DNA of 64,000 nucleotides, from positions 17,490,948 through 17,554,947 of the forward strand of contig OW203763.1 in assembly GCA_934045905.1 (NCBI GenBank). Reading direction: 5' to 3'. The position numbers were made by a program, and so were the translations under genes. Below are positions 25,301 through 38,600 of the stretch, in pieces (the stretch's first letter is position 1; every line of letters starts with the position of its first letter). Under the pieces are notes generated by a model, which was given only the letters and a program-made list of their open reading frames with translations, was not told the DNA's origin and did no database searches. Source of the stretch: Leuctra nigra (lineage: Eukaryota > Arthropoda > Insecta > Plecoptera > Leuctridae).

Positions 25301-28300
25301 TGGACATAGCAAGGACATGGGTCAAACTGTGTGTCATATTGACTCACATTCTACTGACACATCGATATCACTTCTGTACATCAGAGGCAGAAGGCCGGAT
25401 GTCGACAATGAACCAGTTGGCTGGACATAGCAAGGACATGGATCAAACTGTGTGTCATATTGACTCACATTCTACTGACACATCGATATCACTTCTGTAC
25501 ATCAGAGGCAGAGGCCGGATGTCGAACATGAACCCGTTGCCTGGACATAGCAAGGACATGGATCAAACTGTGTGTCATATTGACTCACATTCTACTGACA
25601 CATCGATATCACTTCTGTACATCAGAGGCAGAAGGCCGGATGTCGAACATGAACCCGTTGCCTGGACATAGCAAGGACATGGATCAAACTGTGTGTCATA
25701 TTGACTCACATTCTACTGACACATCGATATCACTTCTGTACATTAGAGGCAGAAGGCCGGAAGACCTTTGCTTTCACACTTATGGAATTAAGTAATCAAG
25801 CTCTAAAAATTGTCATTTGACTGATGTTAACAAATACAGTTATTGGTGTATACACTTACTTACACAATGACTCATGTCACCATTACAAAAATGAATGGAT
25901 GAAGACAGAATTACTGGTTTTTGACCTCGCCTCAAGAATCATTGAAACGGACTTTCGGCATTCTACCTCTGAGGTACAGACTTGTATTCCTTCGAATCTC
26001 ATGTTCTCATTGCTCCATACTGCACCACATTCTACTTGATTTGTATTAGGATAGGGCCAACGGCTACATGGCGGTACAGTGCTGGCATTTAGTGGCACTC
26101 TCCTTCCCTTTCCATCAAATTTACAATTTAGTCTAGGTTCCTCCCCCTCGACCCTTATCACTATCACAGGAAAAGATGTTTGAATGTGGTTAGGGCTGGT
26201 GGGGGGGGGGGGGGGGGGGGGGGGGGTGAAGAGGAGAATGCAAGGTACTTTTTTCCGCGGTTGTACCGGGTCTCCTCTCCTCCCTTCTCTACATTACATC
26301 CTCACTACAGGAGCTTGGCTCTGTTGAGGATAGACTTAATCAATGAATCAATCAATCAATAATCAGACTTACTCTTCTCCTTGTCGAGTTCAGCTGCTTT
26401 GTCTTTGCTGCGTGCAGTGTCAAAGAACCCAGTCGTCAGAGCTTTTCTCTTCAACAGATATGGCCGACGTTTCGGCTTCGTTGTGGCTGACTTTTCTGTA
26501 GGAGAAGTTGAGAAACTAGCATTAAAATACTGACATAACTTTTGAATATGAAATCCTTGCGAAACAACAGTACACAGTAAACAGTACAACAGTACAGTAA
26601 ACAGTACATTATATATCCGATGGAAATACTGAGTTCGCTTTGCGATGTTTTGTGGTAGAGATTTGCTTGATCCTAGAAGGTGTTGTTTTTTCCTGCTCTG
26701 TGATTTATTTCCAATATTTATTAGCCACGATGACGTTAGTATGAAGATTTGTGGACATAGACATTGATTTTTGGAAAACAAAAAAGCGGTTTTCCTCCAA
26801 TCATTCCGATGCGTTGAGCCTAATTGAAAGTTTTGTTTGGTAGAACACTCTTTTCCTCTTTCGTCAAATCTTCGTTTCTTTGAGCGATCTTTCACTCTAG
26901 AGGATCCGGTCAAAAGTTGACATTTGATTATAAGATAATTACAAACCACTTTACGCCAAGGGAAACTACAGCAATTGAATAAGTTGGATGTTCTATAAGT
27001 AAATAGAAATCTTAACATTAAAATTCATTTGAACTTTTCGACACAGTCTTTTAGATGGTAAATTCTAAATACGAAAAAGACGCATTCCGCCATCTATAGC
27101 ATTTTAATGTTTCATTCAATTCATTGAGTTAGACAATAATTATTTTGCTTCAATTTTGCGTCTACACGGTTACATTCGTTGAATCAAAACGTTTAACTCA
27201 ATGAATCGAATGAAACATTAAACCTTGCAAACACAGCTTTATATTGAGATTGTCGAAGAGTTCATATGATTTCAAACTAAGTTCAAGAACTGAATTATTT
27301 AATTTTGACAAATTTAAAATTCTCGGTTTTGGATAGTACAATTGTTTAATCTTAGAGCTAGTAGACAAAACTACCACAACAAATCGGAATTAGTCCTAAT
27401 ATCTTCAATCCAAATCCGATTTCATCATTATCATCAAAAAATTTATGATACGATACAATTCCACATCTTTTTTTATTGATCGTATAAGAGAAAATTTTGG
27501 GACACGATGCATTATCTGGCGGGACAAGGCCGATAAACTTATCAATGCGTGATGTATTTTGTAATTTTTTTTAGAATAATTAGAAGAAATTCCACGAAAC
27601 TACGGTTTAATTTCCTTTGGTATTGGCAATAGCACACAATTCATCAAACGAATTCTCAAAAAACTTCAAGACTGTGTTGAAATTTTGAAATATCTATGTG
27701 TCATTCGTACATTTAATAAATACTAATAGTGTTTGGAAGATTATTTAAATTTAATTACTTGTTCCATGAGGAACTTGAATGAACGTGATGAATCTCATTC
27801 GTCGAATCTCAACTTTTCAACTCTCTCATTGACTGTATTGGCCTTATTAGGAACTTCGAACAATTTTTCTATCTACCACACCTGAATGAAACCAAATACG
27901 ATGAAACCAACCCTAACGTGCGAGTATATCAATATTACTTTAATACTTTTATTCGAAAAATTCAAATGTATTTGTCCTATAAAGTATCAAGACTTGAAAG
28001 TGGTGAATGCAATGTCATCAGAGGTCCGATGCACAATTAAAATAGTGCATCGTATAGAATTGACGCACACGGTTTGGCATTTTCAACACATTGACCTACT
28101 CAAAACAATAAATATGGAATTTTGAGTAAATAGGTAGAATTTAATTCAATTTCCCTGTGTGATCATGATTCTGTAACCGCTATTGACTTGCACTTTGGAG
28201 GCCCCAGTTTGATTCACGCGACTGTACATGAAGACTGAGTTTATCGTGGTTTCCTCAGTCACGAGGGTGTTGGAAGGTTCCCTACTAATAGGCCACAACC

Positions 28301-29659
28301 ACCTCCTTCGCAACGGCCAGCCTTACCTATTCTTCGTCATAATCTTCCTAGCATCGTCATAATTATTCGTGCCTTGTTATTAACTTAGTTGCAGAATAGT
28401 GCGACGTTAAAGGACGTAATAAAAAAGAAGTTTTTATATTTCTATTGTGAATCGGACTTAGAGGACAATATACAAATAAGATATTAATTAATGTGTAATC
28501 TCTCATCATTGTTAATGTTAGAAGAGCTCTGTTCGACTTAATAATCTAAATGTGACTTTTCAGCTCCTTATTATTGTATAATTGTATTATTTTGGAATCG
28601 GCTGTACTTACCCTGAAATTAATTCCTGCTATAATATTTTTCTACATAACTTTTGAGCAATTATAACAATTTACAGTGTAAAAGGAAGTTTACGTTAATA
28701 CCAAATTCTTCCTATTATTGTACCCAAAATCGACGTAAACATAAAATGTCCTGTTTTTTTTACCTTCGCGTTGAGTTTGGGCACGAAAATAAACTTAGAA
28801 ACGGAAGAAAAGTTAAAACCAGTCACAATTTTTAAATGAAGTTGGTGTTAAGTAAAGTTTGACTCAAAAACAGCTTGTATGTAAACTATTTTTTAAATAA
28901 CTAAAACATTTTAGTGGTTAAAAATTATGCGATAATATGAAATGTTTTCCCCAAAAATTTACATAGCGTCATTCAACTGACCAAACGAACCATAAAATAT
29001 TTTAACCATCTTTTAACCAATAATTTCTTGCTCTCAAGAATTAGTGGGTAACGTCAAATTTGGTCAAATACACAAATATAGAAAGCAAGAAAAAAAATCA
29101 CAATTCGTTTTCCATCGTGTCTTTTACAAATTTAACCATTTCCCCTGGTATATTTCAGTACAATTGCCAAGGTAACCGTTTCAACGACTTACCACCGGAG
29201 TTATCTGGAATTTTCACGGAGACTCCAAGATTGAGAGCGTGTAACTTGGCGACCGCGACTTTCTGCAGTTCTTTCGTCTCCAGCGGACTGAGTTCCATCA
29301 ACGTGGTGTCAGTGAGGGTGACTTGACGTCCGTCCACATTGGCCCACACGCATTGGCCCTGGAATACAACCAATCATGTCAATACAAGCTGTTTTATGTC
29401 GTGAATGATTAGTTGATTGGGAGATCATTTTAGTGGTGATGAATGTCGCACTGATCTGCAACTAGGCAAAATGTGATTTTTTTTTAAAAGAAAATTATTG
29501 TCTTTATTGTACACATTGGGTAATACAAAGGCGATGTTCAGCTTGAATTTAAAACATTAATACAGTGGCTGCTCTTCCACATTACTATTATAGCTATTAT
29601 AGAACAATCTACTTGTAAAATACAATGTCTTCATGATATGGAGATGATGAACGATAGGC

Positions 29660-29694
<35 letters not shown>

Positions 29695-32600
29695 GAAGGA
29701 AGGAAGGTTGAACGGAAGATGTCGTGGCCTATTAGTAGGGCCGGCCGTGAGAATCTAATGTGACTTGTGAGACATCGGGAGTGTAAGTCCAGAGTGTTAT
29801 TGCCTGAATTAACTTGCTCCGGGTAAGGAAAACAGTCTGGCTGGCTTTCTCTTGTAGTTGTAATCCCATTCAATTTAATTTAATTCCAGATTTTAGCTCA
29901 CTTGTATTTTCCTCATGTGTCTACCTTAGAACTAACAGAGTACTATGTGTTCTATTGTTGAATTTATGAATTGTGGCTTGAAATTTGAAATCTGTAATTT
30001 GTATATGTTTTATAATTATTTAATTGACGATACCTATATTTGTACTATGTGCATATCTTCAGGATGATAATAAAAACAAACAAACAAACAAACAAACAAA
30101 CAAATCTTCCTGCGTCATGATAGTTGACCGCGGGAATCGAACCTGGACCTCTGGAAAACGCTAACACTTCATCAAACTCTCTCCGTAATGATAACATGCT
30201 TGTGGATCGGTTTTACAGAACGTCGAATATAACTAATCCGCCGAATAAGCAAATGAGAGCTTGAAATCGAATCCAGATGTGAGGCCTCGGAATAAATATT
30301 AGCCCGCACTAAATTGAGAAACTGAAGAAAACGATTTATTGTTTTATTGTATTGTTTTCTTGAGTGTGTTGACAACATTTGGCTTAGTACGATTCGAGAT
30401 CAAGCAATGAGAAGATGGAAGGGAATGAAGAGAAGATCATAATAGATTCGATTTGACCCTGATGTATTTTTTTTTAATTTTTTAATATCTGTATAATTTG
30501 AGGGTTAAATTATCATCTTTGTAAAAAATCTTTGATACTTTCGAAGGCCAAATGGAATTTCTAAATTTGTATTTCTTGTTTTCAATTTTTCTATGTTATG
30601 TCAGAAATGTAATTGATTTCGATTATTCTCCTGATGAAGGTTGCAGAAAGTGACTGAAGTATTGAGATTGTGATAATAAACATAGTTTGTGTACCGTCCT
30701 AAGAAAATTGGTTTTATTTGACGAATTTATTGAGTTTAATGAAAAGTAAAATCCACCTGCAATATTCCCTCTTGTCTCAAATGTTACTAATCTTGTCTAT
30801 GACACTGCATTATTTACTATCAGGATAATGCTATGACATTGAACAAACAATTTTTCCTAACCAGTTGTTGATCTAAATAGTTGTTATTGGTACGTGAAAC
30901 TCGTCTGTGGGTGACTAATATGTCAACAATATGCCAGGGTAGTTTTCATGGGCTGCAACTGCAAACCTGCTGGGGTATCATTGCGTTCCCATAGTTCTTG
31001 CTAGAGAGTACGCCAGTGGAAAGCGAAGTGAAAATAGAAAAGTACCATCAGTACTCTAGATCGCAAGCGTTTCATTTTAATCCACATTTTAACATGAATT
31101 AAGTAATTCAATATTTATTTTTTGCATTCCAATATTATGTTTACATGTGAGTGTATAATTTAATAATTTTATATAAATATGATGACAGATACGTTTTTTG
31201 AGGTAATAGTACGAATTCTAGCAATGGAAGGAATTCGCAAATGGTCATTGTAGCAGTGGTAAGTTTGTGGATTTTATTTACTATTTTAGATGTATTAAGT
31301 AAGTGTGTTGTCAAATGCTTGGAAGGGTGCCTGGCTCCTGCTTTTCTAGAGGCTATGAACCTCAATCGAAATTGCTTTATAAAGACTGTAGGGAGGACTG
31401 CTTGACAATTATTCTAAAATGAACGTTGTTTTTTGGATACACATTACAGGTTCATTCATTGCATTTGACATGTAAAATTCTAAAAGAAATCGGTAAAGTT
31501 GCAATTTTGCTACGGATTTCTGACTTCACTCTTTGTGTATTTGTATTTTTTCTATGAGGATGGACTACTAATAATAATGGGTGAAGTGTTAGCATTTTTT
31601 TAAACGTGGGTATTTTCATATTTTTACCACTCAACCAGAAGATAGTCCCAGCAATGGCATCCATCTTGAATAGAAATGAAATTAATGGAGGAAGGGAAAT
31701 TCCACTCCCTCTGGTCAGTGCCTAATAGAGCTACTCCAGAATTGATGAATTATTGTAGTTTGAAATGTAGTCTAAAGGTATATTAATCTCCTTGTGTAAC
31801 ATCACAAGAATGCTCAACCGAAATTACCTACCTTCGAAGTGAGAAACCCGTATTTCCTATGACAGCGTAGACCTTAGTTTGTTATCTAACTGCTATGATT
31901 ATGATAAAATCAAAATTACAAAACTATCTATTCCTCAATATTATCACCCTAACCAAAAAGGCACGACTACTAGAATTTTAAAATGAACCACAAGACCACT
32001 AATCGGCACTTACTGAAAACACTGGGGACGTATGGATGGAGCGGGCCTGCAAGTCATATGGGAAGGGTTTCTAGGTATTTATGGCGAATTTAAATTTCCT
32101 CGGTTTGTTTACAACACACCATTAACAGTGCAAACGGCTTTTTCTGTAATTTTCCTCAAATTTCGATAGAAATACAAATTCAAGTAAATTAAAAACTTTG
32201 TTTACTTATAAGAGTAAATCGCACTACACAATAATCTAATTGGGCAGATTCAATTTCTAGCCCATGAAATAGCATCTTAGGTGAAACACTGAAATCCGAT
32301 TGGCATTGAAATTTTCCAATTTAAATTGAATATACTGTATATATTGTACATCGTGTAATACCCACTTTACACAATTTGCATAATTTACTATAATTTTATA
32401 ATTTCTTCTAAGGGGAGGGGGGGATGGTGAAGGAGGGCTTGCCTGGAATGATCACTGTTTACATGATTAATGACCAATAACACTGCAAGTTCAGAGCAGT
32501 CAACAATTTACATATAGGTACCATTAAAAATCGGTAATCGAAAAGAGAAGGATTGGCCGATTAAGGTTTGATGCATCATCCCATGAAGGCTATGTTAACT

Positions 32601-35600
32601 CATCATCTACCTGTAGTAGGTGAGCTCTTATTTCATTGATAATAACAAGTATTGATTGTCAAGGAACTTTACCAGCAGCCAATCCTTTTCTTTTCGAGTA
32701 CCATTTTTTTATTGGCTTGAGTGTACTATATTTATTTTTCGGATGTCCAAATAATACACAAAAAATGAAGGAACTGTCTATGTGTGTCAATTATAAATTG
32801 ATTAATCACTTTATCGCGAGTTTTACTCGTTCTGATTTGTTTACTGATATAAATATACATATTTTTAAACATCCTACCCACTCAACAATTCGTGTAACTC
32901 TGTGTGTGTGATATCAACTCCAATATCGTGTCTCTCCAAGCCATGTAATATTAAACGGCACATATCTGAGACGGGGGGCAAACAAGGTCTTTAGCAAGCA
33001 GAACCGATGACTCAGTGAGAAGCTTTTGAACATTCAGGAGGTTCGGGTTTGACCTTTATAGACAATTCGACAGCTAACCTATTTAGAGTAGGTGAATAAT
33101 TACGACGATGATTGGGTAGTGATGATGGTATCGTTGTATCATAGCATCATGGTATCATGGTATCATCATGGTATTTATTGAGACCATTCTGAATTCAAGA
33201 TATTGACAATATCTTGCAACTGCGTATGTTATTCGTGGTTTTTCGTCCTTGTTAGAACAATGCTCAGATAGTTTTAACTACACTACTTTCTTGTACTTAG
33301 CATAGAGGTAAGAAGGGTTCTTATAGATACACTCAAGCCAATTAAAAACGATACTTTGCACAAAACGGATTGGCTGCTGGTCAGGTTCCTTGACTATAAA
33401 TCCTTGTTATTATCAATGAAATCAGAGCTCACCTACTAGATTTAGATAATGCATTAGCACAGACTTCATGGGATGATGCCATCAAACCTTTATCAGACAA
33501 TCCTTTTCTTTCGAGCGTTTATTATTTGTTCGAGTGTACCTTCAAATCATTCTGATCGGATAGGAAATCAATGCTAATTTAATATTGTTTGCTGCGCAAA
33601 ACAGACAGCAAATAAATAATAGCATAAAACTGATAAGAAAGTGTTATTATTAAATGTTTCTATCAGGGTTGGGGAAGCTCCCTTTCAAAATAAAGTTTTT
33701 GAAAGTTCAATTCAAAATAAAAAAAGCTCTTGAAAGTTTCAGTTTTTTCAGAAATTGAAAAGAAAGAAAGTTTAATAAGAGTTTACTAAAAAAAAGTACA
33801 TACATTAATTTTATTGTTTGAGAAACGTTGATGAATGTTGATGCAAATATAAACCACTTATGACATAGGTACGTAAGTGTTATAAATAATTAATATTGTC
33901 CATATTATTTTTCACAATTTCTATTCTCGGCCTTAAAATACCGCAGTATTATATTCTTGAATATAAAAACAAACTTTAAACCTTGGTTATAATCCGTAGG
34001 TACATAAAACAGAGTTAACACTTTCATTCACTGAATAGTTGGAATGGACGTGCATTTATATTTGTTAAATTATTTTACAGGAAATAAATAAATAAAAGTG
34101 GATACAACTGTAACCCTGCTGTTATCAGCAGTAGCTAATAATCTTACAATCTAACACATTGAAACATATGAATTTAAACTCATATTAAACTGATAATTCC
34201 TTCCCCAATTTTGGTGATGGTCTAAATGCACTTAGATTCAATTAGAGTTTGGGTTACACATGAAATAGGATAAAGTTATGTTTTATCTGAACAATCTCAC
34301 GTTACCTGAGAGTTACCACATCCATCTGTGAAAAAGACGAAGCCAAAAAGACGTGGATGTTGAACGATTACTTAATCTCCATCGTCTCATTCACAGATGG
34401 ATTTAGTAATTCTCAGGAAGCTTGAGATTTAGAGTCAATTCGTTTCTCAATTTATGTATTTCTAATATTTGCGTTGAATATCTAATTTTAGCTAAAATGA
34501 TCTAAACACACGAGTTGTATGGTTAGCTCTGTGACTGCTTTGCCTCGTGAACAAACGAATGGTCCAGAACTTTGTGTTTTCATTTCCGATATTTAGGCCA
34601 AATATCCACATTGGCCCAGAGACGCCCGAAGTAGCTTCTTCATCAAGGTTGAAAATTAATACGTATTGACCGACAAAAGAAATTTAAACGGGTTGATCAA
34701 ATAATTTGTAAGGTTTTATGGAAATAGTACAAGGTTTGAACAGAGCAATTATTTTCTTTTAATTTTGTTATCGGATACCCGATGTGTTTTATGGAAGACT
34801 TTCAGTGGAGTCAGGATGGAAGACGAATGCTCATAAGTTAAAACAAAGAATTACATTTTAAGTGTTTAATTACATTTAAATTAAACGATTGAGAGATCTA
34901 TAGGCCAACCTGCAGTGAGGGGCTATTTTCACATTTCAATCCCTTTATTATAATTAATACATTAATTACTATACCTAATTTAATTTAATTCCCTTTTAGT
35001 TAATTTTTTTACTGTGAAAAGGAAGAGGTCGATGACAGGAATCTAAGTAGGTATTACACAATATCAATGCAGATAATGCCTAGAGACAAGGTAGTGATGT
35101 TAGTAGTGAGTGTGTAGTAGCTTAAGAGCGTAAGGATTTCATATTCAAATGTAGCAGGGAAGAGGAAACCCGGCCCATGCTAGAGAGGATAATCCAAGAC
35201 AAGAGTGGATGAAGGATCTATGTTAGAAAATACAGCTTTTGAAAGTTTCCATCATCATATGCAAAACTTTGTTAAATCCCTTCATCCATTGAAAAATGTC
35301 GGTTGTTGATGACATGTGTTTTCAATAGTGCTATGTGGCAGAGAGATTCGTTCTGGATTCGGGTGCGGGAAAGAAACCTGAGCCACCAATATTGTGATTA
35401 ACATAAAAAATATAGTAATTTAGTACTAAATTTTGTTTGTGCAAAAATGTATTTAAAAAAATCTTGTTCGAGGATAAAGAAAGGGATGTCGGTGTATTGT
35501 AAAGAACATTATGGACCCTAATGCCCTCTGTGCTAGGGTGGCCAAATTAAATTGTAATATCCTTGGAACTTTGACAATTTATATCAATACCATGAGAGAA

Positions 35601-38600
35601 ATGAACTTTGGAAGTGTATTTTTTACCGTTGGTTTCATAACACACACAATCACGTAGCTACTTTCACACTGTTCCTGACATGGAAATCTATTCCCCTTCG
35701 CTCATGGGATGGATATGTACTCAAGTATCATAATTGTCACTATGTAGTCAAAATCCCAGTTATGGTTCCAGTTCAAGAGAACGAGAATATTATTTGAACC
35801 ATCGGTATTTTCCTTTTTTTAAATTGGGCATGAGATTGGGCATTGGGCAGATTTAAATTGGGAATAATATACAAGGAAATAGGAATAACAAAAACTAAAG
35901 GTACACCAACAAATTCTGTATCGAAATTATTACTGACGTTTGAAAATGGCGATAATATCCATTACTGGGCAAACACATTTTATTATTACGTTTGCAATTC
36001 ATAATTTTTTAATTCATGGATATGTCCACAACATATCTAGCATGAGGTTTTGAAACATTCTCCTCTTATTTGTATTGTGTAGTTCTAGCAAACTAGAAAT
36101 TTCTGTCACTCTCGGTATAACCATTCTGAAATTTCTCAGACTTGGTCTTAGACTTGGGTGGCCTAACCACATAGATGAAAATACGTGGTTCATAAAAGTA
36201 AACATTAATTAATTTGTGGCCTCTGCCAATTGATAGTTATAGTTATGACTATGAGCTATTTAAGAATGACGTTGAATACGGGATTGTCCATAACGGGGGG
36301 GGGGGGGGGGGGGGGGGCTTGTATTCATAACTGGTGTTTTACCCTAAATAATTAATTTTCACAACCAAGTGAAGCAAATATTTATCAAACTTTTATGATC
36401 AAACATTAAATATCTGTGAAATATGTATCTTATGTAACATATAAGATACAACTGTTCAGAATATTGCACAAATATAATTATCTAAATCTTTAATGCAGTG
36501 CTGAAAAATCGATTTTAAATGGTGTTATTGGAATTGGAGAATACAACACAAACACAGAATCTCACGAATTTGGCACCATCTCCTACACAAGTGAAGGAAC
36601 TACCATGTGTACAGAGGCTCTGTGACATTTGGCAGTTACACATAAAATTTATTGTATTTGTAGAATGTCTCGACTTTATTCAATTTTTATGCAACGATGC
36701 TATTAGAACAGCGACAGAGTAAGAGAATACTTTAGTGTTTATACGGAGAAATATTATTGTCAATGATTGTTTTGTAAAATCCACGGAGTTGGTATATGTT
36801 TTAAAGTAAAGTCGGCAACGAAAGGACCAGTAGTGGCTATAGCATTCGTTAATTTATTAGAATATTATTATTTCTGGTATTACAACAAACATTTGTAATT
36901 TACTGGAATTGTAATTTAAATCACAAATTACTGTTAGGAAATGAAGAAATGGGTATCTGTCTAAATATGTATCTAAGGTAATGCCTAGCTGGCAGTACTT
37001 ACTTGAGGCGTCCATGCCGACGGGCGGATCTGGCTCTTGCTCCTCGACCTCCATATCTTCTTGGACACCAGGTTCCTCCCATGTTGCACCACACTGGACG
37101 AGCTCTTCGACTTCTGCATTCCTGCAGCAGAATGTTTACTTGTAGCGCCATCTTTCTCTAACGCCGCCCCCGCGCCACTTAAACCACCACTAGTTTGTAC
37201 CACTGTTTGACTATGTTGCAAACCATGTAAGAGATGCGATAAGAAACTTTGTCCGGAACTAAGGATTCCTTTCGAATGTGGTGGACTAGCCGGTGAGAGT
37301 AAACCGTCGTCAATGTCTACACTTGACCGAGAACTAGTAACTAGACTACCGAACATCTCTTCGTTACCCCCCGAACCATCGACGTCTGACGTCTCAACAA
37401 TATCGTCTAACTTTAACTCTTTCATAGCGTCAATCCAACTTTCATCACTCTGAGAACCTTTATTAAGTCCGTCATCATCACCCGGTTTCGTGATCTCGCC
37501 TTTCGGTTTAATGTTTCGTAAGTTCCTGTCATAGTTAACTCGTTTGAACCTATCAACTTTGTCGGAGTCTAAGCTCTTCTTTCTCGCCATGCGTAGGTAC
37601 CTCTTGATGGTGTCGCTGACGGAGGGTGAGACGTCGTCGTGATCGACGCTGCTTCTTCGTCGACTTGTTCCTCCCGGACTCATGATTCCCTCGTTCTCCT
37701 CCCTCGCTTTCTCTCGAGCTTTCCGTAGTTCTTCCTCGATAGCTGCCAACATCGTCGCTGGCACGGGTTCAGTCTGAGTGCCACGACTTACGTAAACCGG
37801 CTCAATCTCGTGTTGTACTTCGATCAAAGGAGGTGGTGAGAAATTACCTTCGCGATAACTTCGACTTGGTTTGCTCAGACGCTTCCAGCTGGAGGGTTCG
37901 TCCAGTTCGTCGATGTCGCGCTCGCCTCCACCCTCTCGTCGTCGGTCCAAGCCGGCGCTCGTCAGACGGAGGTACGCCGCGAAGCCACTGCCTCCTGCGC
38001 CTGCTGATCGACCCCGGGAACCTCGCGTACGACGCAGATCAGAGTACAACTTATCGAGTAATTTACGATCGGTGAGCAGATCGCTGATCATCTTCTCGCG
38101 GTTAGTTGTTTTCCCAAAGTAACGATGAAGAGTTTCGAGGAGCATCTTCTGTTGGTTGTCACCCTCGAAGTGCACGCTTGGGGTGATGTTTGAGCGCGTG
38201 CTGATTGTACCTCCTTGATGATGTCTCTCCGTCGAGCTGCGTTCATGGAGGCGTTGTGAGGAGAACTCTGCTGCTAGGTTCTTGCGGAGTTGATCGAGCA
38301 GCAGTTGGAAGTCGATGTCACGACGCTGCTCGTCAGACACTTGCTTACGAGATGGTTTCAACACTCCTTCATCGTCGTCTTCATCTTCCTGACTCAAATA
38401 CCTCGTCAACGTGTCGATGAACTCCTTCCTGTTCAGCTCCTCCAGCTCGTCAACACTCTCTGGACTTTCCGGTTCTTGTCGGAGGGAGCTTTGAGACCTC
38501 TCTAAGTAAAGAGTTCCGTGAGTAGCAGGCAGATCAGTTTCGTGAAAACTATCTTCTTCGATGACGGGAGATTTAGTTGGTGTCGTCTTCGTCGAATGGA

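Larger units (their letters stand above)
24650..26372. other. Intron 3, contents
   Basis: Mostly occupied by the two linked satellites (24650-25770). The remainder has a G26 tract (26201-26226) and AT-rich DNA without a supported exon. Confidence 0.7.
26496..29192. other. Intron 2, contents
   Basis: Contains a small inverted-repeat element (27104-27221) and a SINE (28168-28433). The rest is AT-rich. An open frame continues from exon 3 up to 27018 but lacks start context and coding character. Confidence 0.6.
29359..37002. other. Intron 1, contents
   Basis: A 7.6-kb intron between the disordered N-terminus and the conserved region. It holds SINE fragments (29655-29830, 30115-30185), AAGT and AAAC microsatellites, two TA-target MITEs (32519-32725, 33330-33536), a long imperfect hairpin (34293-34429) and a G23 tract (36295-36317). 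The stretch 29880-30103 ends in ATAATAAAAAC and (AAAC)n and may be a LINE-type 3' end. I see no exon. Confidence 0.6.

Noticed and set aside
25339..25795. Plus-strand frames of 71-110 codons with repeated peptides
   Set aside because: Translation of the 120-bp satellite; no start context or splice signals.
26356..27018. 220-codon minus-strand frame
   Set aside because: Only its last part is exon 3; the rest is intron, upstream of a clear acceptor, with AT-rich composition.
30640..30680. CTGATGA...GAAA resembling a hammerhead ribozyme core
   Set aside because: The bases between the two motifs cannot form stem II, so the fold is not supported.
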